A DNA stretch of 64,000 nucleotides, from positions 83,757,418 through 83,821,417 of the forward strand of contig NC_055987.1 of the NCBI RefSeq assembly GCF_018446385.1, in the 5' to 3' direction. This DNA comes from Zingiber officinale (Eukaryota; Streptophyta; Magnoliopsida; Zingiberales; Zingiberaceae). Below the pieces are notes generated by a model, which ran no database searches, had not been told where the DNA came from, and worked only from the letters and a program-made list of their open reading frames with translations. Positions 10,864 through 22,988 of this stretch are shown here, piece by piece. Positions within the stretch are counted from its first letter, which is position 1; the number at the start of each line of letters is the position of its first letter. The translations under genes were made by a program, and so were the position numbers.

Positions 10864-11913
10864 CCTTCTTCATGAATTGAAAGGGGATCTCTCCCCCTTT
10901 GGGAGAAAGCAAGATTTGGTGGTATCCTCCCAATCTTGGGAGGATTTCTGGGCGATTCAAGGGGAGATCTCGACGATTTCGACTCCGGAGCGAGGATTGG
11001 ATCCGAAGACGAGGCTTCTTCGTAGATAAGTTTTCTCTTTCCCCCTCTTCTTGTTTTCTTGGATTGGGGATTCAAGGAATGCTTGTAATCTCTATTTCTT
11101 CGGGTTTTCTTCCTCGATTCATGGAGTAGATCTTGTATTCTAGGATTAAGGGAGTATTTGTATGATGGATTGATGTAATCTCTTATGGATTTGCCATTTT
11201 CTTGTTTCAATGACATTATCTTGCTTGTATCAATTAGATCTTGAATGATTGATGATGATTTGTGCTTAATTCTCATTCTTGATTGATTGTTTGGATTTCT
11301 TATGGACTTTGTAAAGATAAACTCTCACTCGATCATCCGAGGGATCCACGTGATGTGCAAGCCCGTGTAAGGACGTTTGAGAGATAATCTTGAAGAGGAA
11401 ATAGGGATATTCAAGAGAGTAGGATGGATTTTATGATTAGCTTCTTGTGTCTTGATAGATTAATGAGTCGTGGGCTTCTACGTTGATATCCGAGGAAGGC
11501 ATAGTAATAGGTGCACTTCTGTGTAAGGACAACATAGGTTCATGTCTAATTAATCCTATTTAGATACATTTCTCAGTCCTTAGCCGGTTGTCTATTGCAA
11601 GAGGGAACCGACAACTTTCTACATGTTTGGCAATTGAGGGATAAGAATTGGTGAACCATTTACATTCAAGAAATCTTACAAAGAAACCGAAACTCCTAGA
11701 ATCTTCCTTTATCATAACCCAAAACTCTAAACTCTTGTTTGTTGATCTTTAATATTAGATTTGTTTACCTTTACTTTGCTTTTGAAACGATTGGATAGTT
11801 GTTTAGCTAATTCGCATTGAGACATTTCTAGTGCTTATTCCAGTCCCTGTGGATACGATAATCTTTTATATTACTTGCGACATTTCCGTACACTTGCGGA
11901 GAGTAACAATAAC

Positions 11914-14208
11914 ATGGCATGTGGTGTCATACACAGAAGATCATGTTATCATTTCTCTATAAATTTTAAATAGTTGCTCATGACTAAGCTGGAAAGGAAC
12001 AAACCATTGAAATAGTCATAATGTAATTAGGTATTAGTTTATCTTGACTAATAAATTACATTAGTACACTCTAAGTGTATTGAGTAGGACCATTTTAGGT
12101 AAGTTCTTTTTATACTGACTTAATAAAAGAACTAGACCTTAGTTATTATGAAAGTGTGTGCTCTTAATCCTAATATAATAACAAGCACATATATTTAGTA
12201 TTTATTTCTTTAACTTATCAAAGGGTGAGATTTATATTGATAAATCAATAGGTCCGATAAGTTGGGAAATGATATTACTTATAGTGTGTGTTGTTGATTA
12301 TAGAAGGAATTTATATCCTAGTTATCTAGGTTGAGAATGCCCCCAAGAGGAGCTCATAAGGATTGTCATGTTAAACCCTGCAGGTGGACTCAGTTCGACA
12401 TGACAATAAGGTTGAGTGGTACTACTCTTGGACTAAGACATTAATTATAGTAAGTTGTCAGTAACTCAATTAAATTAATGGACATTCGTTATCTTAAACA
12501 CAGAGAGACTAACACACTCATGATAATAAGGAGTCCATAATATAATTTGGGATTGATGCGGTAGTGCAATAATAACTCTCTAGTGGAATGAGTTATTATT
12601 GATGAACTTGAGTTGTGTGTTCGGGGCGAACATGGGATACTCAAGCTCATCGGAAGGCCAAAACCAATTTCTCCTCTAGGTCCCTGTCGTAGCCTCATTA
12701 AAGCCTCAAGTCCATCCAAATAAAAGCCCTTCTTGGTGTCCAAGAGAGGGTCGGCCCAAGGCTTGGTGACCAAGCCTAGGGTTGGCCACCATCTTCTCTT
12801 AAGGGGTCGACCCCTTGCTTGGTGCCCAAGCAAGAAGGGGCCGGCCATATTAATTCAAAAGTGAAGGGGTGTTTTGAATTTTTAAAATCTTCTCTTTGTA
12901 GAAAACTATAAGTTTTAAAAGAGAAATTTTAAAATGAAAATCTTTTCTTATTTGAATTAGGCCACATGGTTTAATAGAGAGTTTTAAAAGTTTTAAAACT
13001 TTCCTTTTTTAACCATCCTCATGGTTTTAGAAAAAAGGAAGAGAAGTTTTAAAATTAAAATTTTCTATTTTTATAACCATGTTAAAAAAGGAAATTTTTA
13101 GAAGAGAAGTTTTAAATTTTAAAACATGATTTTAATTTTTAAAACTTTCCTTTTTTAACATCCACTTTAAGAAAGAGAGCTTGTAAAATTTTATAAGAGG
13201 ATTTCTTCTTTTATAAAATTTTATAAAAATTATTTTTCCTTCTTGATGATGTGGCCATCCACCCTTGCTTGGTGCCCAAGCAAGGCCCGGCCAATCAATC
13301 CATGATTGATGATTGATTCAATCAAGAGGAAAGAAAAGGAAAAATAAAAATGGAAAAAGAAAAACAAGAGGAAGATTTTAATTTTTGTAAAAAGTCTTTC
13401 CTTATTTGCCTTGGGAAAGTAATATAAAAGAAGGGGAGGGGAGGCCTCAAGAGATAACAATTCTTATTCCCTTATTGGTGATCCTCTTGTGGCCGACCCT
13501 CTCTCCCTCTCTTTTCTCTTTGCTCTCTTTTGCTCCTTGGTGGTGGTGGTGGCCAAAACATAGAGAAGAAGGAGAAGCTCTTTGGGTGGTGTTCATCTTG
13601 GAGGTTCATCGCCCACACGACGTCCAAGGCGAGGTGAGGAATATGACAGAAGATCTCGAGGTCATTAGCATACAAGGAGAAGGTATAACTAGTAATTTTC
13701 TTCCGCATCATACTTGTTATTTTTCTTTGTATGAATTCCAAATACAAGAGGCATTAGATTCTAGTTTTTCAAATTTGTTATTCGAGTTTGTGTTTTTGTT
13801 TTTCGAATTTGTGATTCGATTGTTCCTTTTGGTTAAACCTAGAGTTATATAAGGAAATTAAATATTAGCTTTCCTTAAAAGGCTTTATCTAGGAAGTGGT
13901 GGTTGCTCCCATATCCAAGAAGGCTTAGTGCCTCGCCATGTTTAACCTGGAAGCTAATTTTAGAAATTAATATTTAATTGAATTGATAACATAGGTGGAT
14001 TTGGATCAATAGTGTTAAGTTCCGCTTGCGATCCAAGTCTAAACTATTAAGAACAGATAAGTTAAATTTGAAATAAATAATGTTAAGTTCCGTTTGTGAT
14101 TCCTAATTTAACTTCTAAAGAACACAATAGGTTATTTAGGAAGGGTTCGACACTTGTACAAAATTTTTGTACAGTGGAACCGGTACGATCTTCCTAAGGC
14201 TAACCAAC
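11914..14208 (+). repeat. Copia-1 3' LTR, second part
   Basis: It continues the LTR broken at 2936 and gives a total of about 2.4 kb. It contains no gene. Copies of CTTGGTGCCCAAGCAAG (about 12780-12840 and 13262-13285) and AT-rich TTTTAAAATTTTA stretches (12860-13230) lie in it. The segment 13860-13980 has a diverged relative inside Copia-3 at about 42530-42640. The right end abuts Gypsy-B coding at about 14205-14210. Confidence 0.75.
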
Positions 14209-14210
14209 CA

Positions 14211-14377
14211 ATTTGTATTTGTATCTCTTCCTTTTCCTCATATACAAGGATGGGTAGCTTTTCATGGATGACATTAATCTCCATCCTTTGTACCTTCCGA
14301 GCAGCATTAGCCTCCATCCTAACAACTTCCACATAGCATTTGCGGGCCATTATTTGATCTCCCTTGACCTCTCCCAT
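14211..14377 (-). pseudogene. Gypsy-B pol linker between protease and reverse transcriptase (truncated)
   Basis: The minus-strand segment MGEVKGDQIMARKCYVEVVR followed by a Glu/Ile-rich stretch (EEKEEIQIQIG) is the typical linker after the protease in Tat-like gypsy elements. It ends where the Copia-1 LTR begins, so reverse transcriptase is missing here. Confidence 0.6.
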
Positions 14378-14404
14378 TTGGTCATCAACAGGGAATTTAA
14401 TCTT

Positions 14405-14839
14405 CTAACAGAAAGTAGAAACGATCGCCCTGAACTCATTCAAGGCCGGCCGACCCAAGATAACATTATATGCTGATGGAGCATCCACCACCATGAAGGA
14501 TGACCGGCGTGTCCGCATAAGGGGCTCTTCCCCTAAAGATATGACTAATTTTATTTGACCTAGTGGTTGCACTTCATTGCCTGTAAACCCATATAATGGA
14601 GTAGCCATATGCTGATGTTCACTTGGGTCTATCTGCAACTGATCAAAAGGTTGTTTAAATATAATATTAACAGAGCTATCGATATTAATGAAAGTTCGAG
14701 AAATGTTGTAATTGGCTATAACCACCTTAATTATTAGTGCATCATCATGGGGCACCTCTACCCCTATTAGATCTTTAGGCCCAAAACTAATTTCTGGTCC
14801 CGTCGCCTTCTCGGCACTGCATTCGATGGCATGAATCAC
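14405..14839 (-). pseudogene. Gypsy-B aspartic protease remnant with destroyed active site
   Basis: The fold is recognisable by SSVNIIF, FTGNEVQPLGQIKL, FMVVDAPSAYNVILGRPALN and FRAIVST, which surround the retropepsin active site in plant gypsy elements. Where the family has D-T-G before SSVNI, this copy reads N-I-D, so the catalytic aspartate motif is lost. Gag segments lie upstream on the minus strand; the reverse transcriptase that should follow is cut off. Confidence 0.8.
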
Positions 14840-15020
14840 TTCCTCTCTTGGTTGGAATCATCAGCAGTGGGTCTTCCAGCTATCATATTTATACTACCCA
14901 AGTAGCATTGTTGTTGTATTTGATCTAACACTTGAGTTTGTCCTGCTGGAAGGGGTAAAATTCCTGCCTGTGATCCACTAGGCTGATATTCAATTTTGAG
15001 AGGACTATTCTGTCATGGTA

Positions 15021-15323
15021 TCACCAGCGGTTTAGAACTAGGGAATGCCGATGAAAACGAGTGTTACCCACCTGTTGGTTCTTCAGAGTAAAACAATTCT
15101 CCATGTTGTGAGTGTTTGTCAGATGATACATGCACCACCATTGGGAGAAATGTGGAGGAGCCTCCACATGCTGTACTGCTTGAGGCCAAGGCTCTGGGTG
15201 ACGATAATGTGGATCTGCCGGAGGTCCTTTAGGAGGTTGGGCAGATCCCATCGGACGTGCTATAGTAGGAACCGACAAAGAAGTGGTAGTATCCTTCCTC
15301 AGGGCAGCTTGAGCTTCCTCCAC
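15021..15323 (-). pseudogene. Gypsy-B gag C-terminal part with zinc-finger-like motif
   Basis: A proline-rich stretch is followed by WCMYHLTNTHNMENCFTLK, a Cys-x3-His-x4-His-x4-Cys arrangement typical of gag of this gypsy lineage. It lies between capsid-like gag (15417-15821) and protease (14405-14839). Stops and frame changes separate the three. Confidence 0.65.
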
Positions 15324-15416
15324 ATTGATGAACTCTAAGAATCGCTCAATTAATATATCAAAATTTATAAGAGGGTTTCTGACTAAATCTTTAAAGAAAT
15401 CATTATCGTTAAGTCC

Positions 15417-15821
15417 CTAAAAAAAGGAACTTACTATGATTTCTATGGTGGCCATAGGAGCATCGATGGCCACCTGATTGAACCTTTTAATATAGGCTCT
15501 GATAGATTCTTTAGGCCCTTGTTTGATTGAAAAAAGACTCCAAGGGGTTTTGTGATACCTCGGATTGCTAGAAAAATGATGTAGAAATATCTTACGAAAG
15601 TCCTTGAAGCACCAAATAGAATTATCTAATAATCGCTTGAACCATCTTTGCGCCGCTCCTCCAAATGTAGTAAGAAACATTCGACACTTGGCACCATCAG
15701 AAAATTGTTGAAGTAAAGCAGCATTTTCAAATTTTAATAGATGATCCTCGGGATTAGTTGTTCCTGAATATTCTCTAATATTTAGGTTCTTGTAATGCTT
15801 TGGAAGTGGATTATCCAACAC
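15417..15821 (-). pseudogene. Gypsy-B gag (capsid-like Retrotrans_gag segment)
   Basis: Visible family motifs are YSGTTNPEDHLLKFENAALL, CRMFLTTFGGAAQRWFKRL, FRKIFLHHFSSN and SIKQGPKESIRAYIKRFNQV. These belong to the central gag domain of Tat-like gypsy elements. The N-terminal part is found across Copia-2 at 24957-25108. Confidence 0.8.
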
Positions 15822-16056
15822 TCACTAAGAGAATGGAGTGATGATTCGTTTTGGAGAACTATCGCTAGCCACTGTTTTCCCTTTGCGCTTATCATGCACC
15901 GACGCTTCTCTAGAGGATTCTTGGGGGAATTCCTTTCGACCTCCTTATTCCAAAGGGGTATGGAAGAATTCTTTAGGGTGTCACACCGGGGAGAAAGGAG
16001 TAGGGAATAGATGAACCAGATCTACTTCTTCTACTCCCCTTTCCTTCGGATGAGCA
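15822..16056 (-). other. Gypsy-B gag spacer up to the Copia-2 insertion
   Basis: Degraded gag sequence lies between the recognisable capsid segment and the TSD GAGCA (16052-16056). No single reading frame remains open. Confidence 0.5.
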
Positions 16057-18025
16057 TGTTAGTTAGAGCCCTAGAGCCAATCATTTGATGATTGTATGGA
16101 CTCATGTATATCATATTCTTGTATATATATTAAGGCATTTGGTTTTTTGGTTATTATGCTTATTTGTATTAGTGCCAGATAAAATAAGTATAGTAACGTC
16201 CTTGAGTAGAAGGTTCTTACCTATATCAATCGATTGGTTGAATCGATAGTGAGATGATATAGGGAACACTACTCTAAATCATTCCTAGTCGAGTATTAAC
16301 ATTCAGGGACAATGTTAATACAATAAGACTAGCATGTAGGTCAGCTCGATGACTTGATCTCACAAGTCATGGATATAGAGATATCAAGCTGACACATGGG
16401 TATGCATTAGAGAATGTATACTGAATGACCCGCCATGAGAAAGTATCATGGATCGTTATATGAGTGTCATATACTTTCTCATGTGGCTATTAGTATGACT
16501 ATTAGTCCTTTGACCTGAAGTCACCATGGATCCCTACATAAGGAGTTATGTACTTTGGTTTCGTCAAACGTCACCCGTAACAGGGTGGACTATAAAGGCG
16601 ATTACTGGGTATGTAACAAATTATGCAGAGGGATGTGAGTGATGTAGATGGGATCTATCCCTCCCATATGACCGGAGCGACATCAATATTCTTGATAGAG
16701 TTAGACCACGAAGTGCATGGCCATGCCCAAATGAGTCAACATTAGATGTTGAGCTCATTTGATCGAGTGAGTCTACTTGGAGTTCAAGATTTAGATTGAT
16801 TAGAGGATGACACAGTCTATGCCTCACATTGATCAATCTAGATGTCTAGGATAGAAGGACAATGTCATATATTGTGAGGAGTCACAATTAGTAGTCACAA
16901 GGTGATGTTGGATCTCGACATTTCTTGTAACTTGGGTAGTAATGATGTGTTGCTAGATACTGCTCATTACTTATGCTCCTAAATGGGTTTAGGGCATTGC
17001 CAACGTTACAAGAACCTATAGGGTCACACACTTAGGACATTTAGATGGAGATTTGATTCATATGATGAACCAAGAGGATTAGATTCATTTGATGAATCAA
17101 ATTGGATTAAGAGTAATCCAAATTGGGCTAATTGAGTTAGACTCAAGTTGATTCATGTATTTAATGAGTCTAATTTAGATTATGACTCATTAGATCAATT
17201 TAATTTAATGAATTAAATTCATTATATTAAGTTGGCTTGAATCAAATGGTTAGATTAGATCAACCATGAGAGAGATTGAGTCAAGTTTGACTTGACTAGA
17301 GAGGAAGAGGAAGAGTCAAGTTTGACTTGACTCTTTGCCACATCATGAGTGAGGTGGCAAGATGTGGACCAATGGTGTTGTTCCACGTCATCTTGTTTTG
17401 CCACCTCATGGAGGTTACAAGCCTCCATTGCATTTAATGTGGGTTGGCCACATTAAATGAGTGGAGGTTACTCATTTGCCACATCATTGTGAGGTGGCAA
17501 GATGTGGACCAATGGTAATGGTCCACATCTTCATGATGTGCCACATCATAGGAGTTACACAACACCTCTTAATGGCTTCACATTAATTGTGATTAATGTG
17601 GAATGGGAGTTACACTCCATGGAGTGGCCGGCCACACAAAAGTGGTGAATGAAATTTGATTTTATTCAAGGCATTACTTCTTCTTCTTCTTCCTCAAGAG
17701 AGCTCTCTCCCTTTCCTCCTCTTGCCGTGACCACACAAGGTGCTAGCACACCTTTTTTGTGTGTTTTCTCCACCTACGTGTTCGTGTGGATACTTCTAGA
17801 GGAGTATCTATTTTGATACTCTAGAGATCCGGCAATTCCTTGGACGAGCGGGAACGCGAAAGGGCACGCTTCGAAGGTATAACTCTCATCTAGTGTAGAT
17901 CTAGAGTCTTTGAAACTCGTACTCGTAATTTTTCGTTTGGTTTTCCTTGCACGGATCTACGGCTTTGGGTGATTCGGGGTTTCCGCGATGCGAAAAGCGG
18001 TTTTCGCGGCCTGAAAAACCCAACA
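16057..18025 (+). repeat. Copia-2 5' LTR
   Basis: It begins TGTTAGTTAGAGCCC and ends GAAAAACCCAACA. It contains two direct copies of the segment GAGGTGGCAAGATGTGGACC (near 17351 and 17493). Its last 150 bp are GC-rich and include GAAAAGCGGTTTTCGC, able to form a hairpin. Confidence 0.95.
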
Positions 18026-18026
18026 G

Positions 18027-18038
18027 TGGTATCAGAGC
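18027..18038 (+). other. Primer-binding site of Copia-2 (tRNA-iMet)
   Basis: TGGTATCAGAGC follows the 5' LTR by one base, the usual copia initiator-tRNA primer site. Confidence 0.9.
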
Positions 18039-19668
18039 CACGTGCAAGGCGAGTACAAGTTTATTTTTTTTGGTTTTATGAAAACTAAAGTTTCTATAAT
18101 TTTCTGTAAAATTATGATTTTTGGGTTTTTATGAGTATTTTTCTCGAGTAATCGAAGCACAAGTGTTTAGTCGCTTGTATGCTTCGGCTACCGGAAAGAT
18201 TTTTCCAAAACGGCTTCGTTTCGCCCCAAAAATTTTTGGGACAGCAGGCTTGGGTGCCATTAGATCGCTTAGGAGCAACTCGCGATGGTTAGATCGCGGG
18301 TAGGGGTACTGCCCCTAACCCCGCAAGAGGATTTGCTCCGCGATTGCACCCGAAATCGCTAAAAACGAACCCGCCGGGAAGATTTTTTCGAAACGGCAAT
18401 GTCTCGGCCCAAATCGTTTTGGGACAGCAGGTTTAGGCGCTGTTGGATGGCAAAGGAACCCTCGCGATGGTTAGATCGCGGGTAGGGGCGCTGCCCCTGG
18501 CCCCGCAAGGGGATCCGTTCCGCGATTGCGCCCGAAACCGCTAAACGGGTCCGTCGGGAAATTTTACTCGTAAAAATTATAAAAATTAATTTTAAAATTA
18601 CATAAAATTATGAAAATATATAATTTTGAATTATATATTAATTTTGTGATAGTCATGGCCCAAAAACCCAATATGATTGGATTGTGTTGAAATTCATAAT
18701 ACGGTCTGCGTGCCGTTATGTGTTTGCGAGTGTTGTATTATAATCGCGACCTGCGCGTCGTGCCTTCTCTTATATTCTTGTTGTAAATTAGTTAGACTCG
18801 AATGTAACTCGAGTTTCAAATTGTAATGTACAAATTAGAGCGGTGGAGGGTCCACACGAGACGGAGTTCCGAGGCAGGCACGAGCAACACAAGGTGGTCA
18901 AAGGGAGGAGCTTGGAGAAGTTGTTGACCCTAGGTTGACCATTCGATCTTCTCATTGGCTTGAGAAGATTTAATTGCTTATGTATATGATGCATGTTTAA
19001 TAAGTAATTAATTAATTAGTGTCTTACGATTAGATTAGATCTATGTCGTGCACATGATGCACCCTTGCGATTAGATTAGATCTAAGTCGTGCACAAGATG
19101 CATCCTTTTCGATTAGATTATATCTCGATCGAACCAACTCTAAATGCCTAACCCTGCCGTGATACCTATCACTACCTCGATCACATGTATTGTTTAATCT
19201 GCCAAAGCAGAGCAATACATATTATCTTGGTAGGGTACGGAGGGACAATCTTGGTCCCGCCTATCAATGCATGGGTGAATACAAACTCAATTAGATTGAG
19301 TATTCCTAGTTACTCGGTTGGATCGAGTCAACTATAGACATTATTCCAACGGTTGGAAAAGATAGGTTAAAATCACATCTATATTAACTCTCAGGCGTAT
19401 TAGCCAAAGCTAACTCGAGTTTTAATATAAATGCGGATATTGATTCTATAAACAAGAGTTGCATAGAGATGTAATTGGTAATCGTTACCTACCGATCATA
19501 CTAAGCCTTGGGCGTATTAGCAAAAGCTAACTCAGGGTTAGTATGATGTGGATCTTGTCCCACAAGAATTATAATATTCAGTGGGAGCATCATTTAATTA
19601 AAGGCCTAATTAAATGATTTTAAAATAATATGATATTTATTTCTGCAAATTTTCTATTGTAGATAACC
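18039..19668 (+). other. Copia-2 leader, 1.6 kb, non-coding, with a structured tandem duplication
   Basis: No ORF of note. At about 18190-18560 a GC-rich block of about 180 bp occurs twice. Each copy contains GGGACAGCAGG, CGCGATGGTTAGATCGCGGG, a GGGGC...GCCCC arm pair and CCGCGATTG. A shorter repeat built on GATTAGATTAGATCT with TCGTGCACA follows at about 19028-19110. The repeated GC-rich, self-complementary layout in an otherwise AT-rich element suggests an RNA packaging or dimerisation signal (inference). Confidence 0.6.
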
Positions 19669-20223
19669 ATGACGTCGAATATGAACGCTTTCTCCCTGCG
19701 TTCTGTCCTTAAGAAGGACAAGCTCAACGGAGCAAATTTCCTGGACTGATACAGGAACCTGAGAATAGTTCTCACTCAGGAACGTAAACTATACATTCTG
19801 GAGCACCCCATTCCGGAGGCTCCTCCTGCCACTGCCACGCGAGCTGACCGGGATGCTTACAAGAAGCATCAAGATGACGCATTAGATGTGTCCTGTCTAA
19901 TGCTCGCAACCATGAACTCTGAGCTTCAGAAGCAACATGAGTTGATGTGTGCTTACGATATGGTTGAACATCTTTGTCAACTATATCAAGGACAAGCAGG
20001 GCACTGGAAGAGGAACTTCACAGGATACCTGGAAGATCTTAACAAGAAGAGAAATAAGATTTCTACTTCAGGTATAAATGTTATAGAAGTCAACCTCTCT
20101 ATTTCTTCGTCGTGGGTATTAGATACCGGATGTGCTTCGCACATTTGTACTAATGTACAAGCACTGAGAAATAGCAGAGCATTGACAAAGGGTGAGGCAA
20201 TGGAGCACGGGTTGTTGCTGTAG
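19669..20223 (+). pseudogene. Copia-2 gag and protease remnant
   Basis: ATG at 19669 opens a copia gag, with the family N-terminus SLRSVLKKDKLNG. A TGA at 19747 replaces the conserved Trp of the NFLDW block. Between YQGQ and GHWKRN, near 19996, most of gag is deleted: the zinc knuckle is reduced to its last half (GHWKRNF). The protease active site DTGCASHIC follows at about 20123, with both catalytic residues. The frame ends at TAG 20221. Confidence 0.85.
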
Positions 20224-22639
20224 GGACTTATTTTCTATCTCTGCCCTCTGGGCTTATACTAGAGTTAGACGATTGTTGTTATGTGCCTGTATTGACTAAG
20301 AACATTATATCAGTTTCTTGTTTGGACAAGAAAGGATTCTCGTTTATAATAAAGAACAAATGTTGTTCTGTCTATTTAAACGATATGTTCTATTGTAGTG
20401 CACCTCTGATGAACGGACTCTATATTCTAGACCTTGAGAGCTCTATCTATAATGTTAGTACCAAGAGGTTCAAATCGAACGATATGAACCACACCTATCT
20501 CTGGCACTGTCACTTAGGTCATATAAATGACAAGCGCTTATCCCAGCTCCATAAGGATGGTTTGCTGGACTCATTTGATTTTGAATCATATGATATATGC
20601 GAGTCATGCCTACGAGGCAAGATAACCAAGACTCCCTTTAGTGGGCACAACGAGAGAGCGACAGATTTATTAGGACTCATACATAGTGATGTATGTGGCC
20701 CTTTCAATGTCGCTGCTAGAGATGGTTATAGATACTTCATCACATTTACTGATGACTTCAGTAGATATGGTTATGTGTACTTGATGACACATAAGTCCGA
20801 ATCCTTTGAAAAGTTCAAAGAATTCAAGAATGAAGTACAGAACCAGCTTGACAAGAGTATTAAAATACTTCGATCAGATCGAGGTGGTGAATACTTAAGC
20901 CATGAGTTTCGTGACTATTTAGCTGAGTGTGGGATTCTATCCCAACTCACTCCTCCTGGAACACCACAGTGGAATGGTGTATCCGAAAGGAGGAATCGTA
21001 CCCTATTAGATATGGTACGATCTATGATGAGTCACACAGATCTTCCGACATATCTATGGGGATATGCTCTAGACACGGCAGCTTTCATACTCAACCGAGT
21101 TCCATCAAAAGCCGTGATAAAGACACCATATAGGATATGGACTGGGAGAGATGCCCAGGTGTCTTTCATGAGAATTTGGGGTTGTGAGGCTTACGTTCGA
21201 CGTCAAGTCTCAAACAAATTAGGACCCAAATCCGACAAGTGCTATTTCATCGGATATCCCAAGGAAACTAAGGGATATTACTTCTACATTCTCAGTCAAC
21301 ACAAGGTAGTTGTGGCAAAGACTGGGGTCTTTCTAGAAAGGGACTTTGTTTCTAGAAAGACTAGTGGGAGCACGTTCGATCTTGGAGAAGTTCAAGATGC
21401 GAATACTAGCACTGAAGCCTCGATGGAAATTGAACTGGAACCACAAAGTGTTGTGGATGATGTTGTTCCACAAGGAGTTGAGGAACAACAACCAGTTCAA
21501 GTAGACATACCTCTTCGCAGATCTGATAGGGTACGTCGTCAGCCTGAGAGATACTCATTTCTCTTGTCTGACCATGATGACATTGTGCTCATAGAGGATG
21601 AGCCTACCACCTATCAGGAAGCTGTGATGAGACCAGATTCCGAGAAATGTATAGAAGCCATGAGATCCGAAATGGATTCCATGTACACCAACCAAGTATG
21701 GACTTTGGCTGATCCACCTGAAGGGGTAAAACCCATTGGGTGTAAGTGGGTCTTTAAGAGAAAGACTGACATGGATGGACTTATCTATAAGGGTCGCTTG
21801 GTAGCTAAAGGTTTCAAGCAGATTCATGGTATTGACTATGATGAAACTTTTTCTCCAGTAGCGATGTTTAAGTCTATTCGGATCATGCTTGCTATTGCAG
21901 CCTACCATGACTATGAGATATGGCAGATGATGTCAAAACCGCGTTTCTGAATGGAAACCTACTCGAGGATGTGTACATGACACAACCTGAGGGTTTTGTA
22001 GATCCACAGCATACTAGCAGAGTATGCAAGCTGCATAGGTCCATTTATGGACTAAAGCAAGCTTCTCGGAGCTGGAATCTTCGATTCGATGATGCAATCA
22101 AATAGTTTGGTTTTATCAAGAATGAAGATGAGCCTTGTGTCTACAAGAAGGTTGTAGGGGATATAGTTGTCTTCCTCATATTGTATGTGGATGACATACT
22201 ACTCATTGGGAAGGACATCCCTATGCTTCAGTCTGTCAAGACCTGGCCAGGGAGTTGCTTCTCAATGAAGGACTTAGGTGAGGCATCCCGCATTCTAGGG
22301 ATACAAATCTATAGAGATAGATCTAAGAGATTGCTTGGCCTAAGTCAGAGTACATACATTGACAAGGTACTCCTACGGTTTGCCATACAGAACTCCAAGA
22401 AGGGATTTCTGCCGATGTCACATGGCGTGAGTCTTTCGAAGACTCAAGGTCCCTCTTCTAGAGAGGAGAGAGACCGCATGGATCAGATCCCTTATGCCTC
22501 AGCCATAGGATCGATCATGTACGCCATGCTATGTACTCGACCTGATGTCTCGTATGCTTTGAGCATGACGAGCAGATACCTGTTAGATCCAGGTGAAAGT
22601 CACTGGATAGCGGTCAAGAATATTCTTAAATACTTATGA
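20224..22639 (+). pseudogene. Copia-2 pol: integrase and reverse transcriptase, frameshifted
   Basis: A long open stretch (20283-21950, 555 codons) carries the pre-integrase zinc region (WHCHLGH, CESC), integrase DDFSRYG and SDRGGEY, NGVSERRNRTL, the C-terminal RVRRQPERYSF block, and the first reverse transcriptase motifs to WQM. A one-base deletion near 21928 breaks the family [11 protein letters not shown] block and shifts the frame. A TAG at 22103 then stands where the related copy at about 58680 still has CAG. The catalytic YVDD is at 22184-22195, and a TGA at 22637 ends the region. Confidence 0.93.
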
Positions 22640-22975
22640 AGGACTAAAGAATATTTCTTGATATATGGAGGCAATGATGAGCTAACTGTAAAGGGTTACA
22701 GTGATGCCAGCTTCCAGACCGATCAGGATAATTAAAGATCACAGTCGAGGTTCGTGTTTTGCTTGAATGGTAGTGCTATGAGCTGGCAGAGTTCACAGCA
22801 GTTCTACAACGTTTCCATCTCATTCGAGAGATTATCGATAGAGGAGATGTGGAGATTTGCAGAGTACCTACAGAGGCTAACATCACAGATCCCTTGACCA
22901 AGGCTTTGGCACAGAGAAAGCATGATGGTCACACTAGGTCATTAGGCCTTAGAGCCTATACTGATTGGCACTAGT
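22640..22975 (+). pseudogene. Copia-2 RNase H remnant with internal deletion
   Basis: The start (YSDASFQTD) and the end (FHLIREIIDRGDVEICRVP, LTKAL in another frame) of a copia RNase H are joined near 22797-22810. The middle, including the conserved TEAEY and CDNSGA blocks seen in Copia-1, is gone. Copia-2 therefore lacks RNase H function. Confidence 0.85.
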
Positions 22976-22978
22976 GCT

Positions 22979-22988
22979 AGTGGGAGAT
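22979..22988 (+). other. Polypurine tract of Copia-2
   Basis: AGTGGGAGAT lies immediately before the 3' LTR. Confidence 0.85.

Larger units (their letters stand above)
2937..11908 (+). mobile_element. Gypsy-A: gag-only (TR-GAG type) Ty3-like LTR retrotransposon inserted in Copia-1
   Basis: The ends are TGATGTGCG and GAGAGTAACA, flanked by ATAAC at 2932-2936 and 11909-11913. The two LTRs (2937-6430, interrupted, and 10266-11908) are close copies. A primer-binding site matching the 3' end of plant tRNA-Asp follows the 5' LTR, and an AAGTCTGGGGG polypurine tract precedes the 3' LTR. The 3.8-kb interior holds a single long gag ORF and no protease, reverse transcriptase, RNase H or integrase. That is the layout of non-autonomous terminal-repeat elements with a GAG domain, probably moved by an Athila/Tat-like partner. 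The similar LTRs and open gag suggest it is one of the younger insertions here. Confidence 0.88.
10266..11908 (+). repeat. Gypsy-A 3' LTR (1643 bp, uninterrupted)
   Basis: It runs from TGATGTGCG to GAGAGTAACA and is followed by the TSD ATAAC. It is the reference copy showing the unoccupied target (GTCTAATTAATCC, about 11545) of the solo LTR in the 5' copy. It carries the palindrome cluster and TATA box. Confidence 0.92.
1..14208 (+). mobile_element. Copia-1: Ty1/copia retrotransposon, left end outside window, split by Gypsy-A
   Basis: The plus-strand order pre-integrase zinc region, integrase, reverse transcriptase, RNase H, polypurine tract and 3' LTR is that of Ty1/copia. The gag end and 5' LTR lie left of the window. 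The 3' LTR begins near 2809, is cut at 2936 by Gypsy-A and resumes at 11914 with the target-site duplication ATAAC on both sides. It ends near 14208, where reverse-strand gypsy coding (Gypsy-B) begins, so Copia-1 appears to have jumped into Gypsy-B. The exact right end is uncertain by a few bases, because the left flank needed to identify its own TSD is missing. Confidence 0.85.

Noticed and set aside
13406..13852. ORF of 148 codons on the plus strand
   Set aside because: It lies wholly within the Copia-1 LTR, with no protein similarity.
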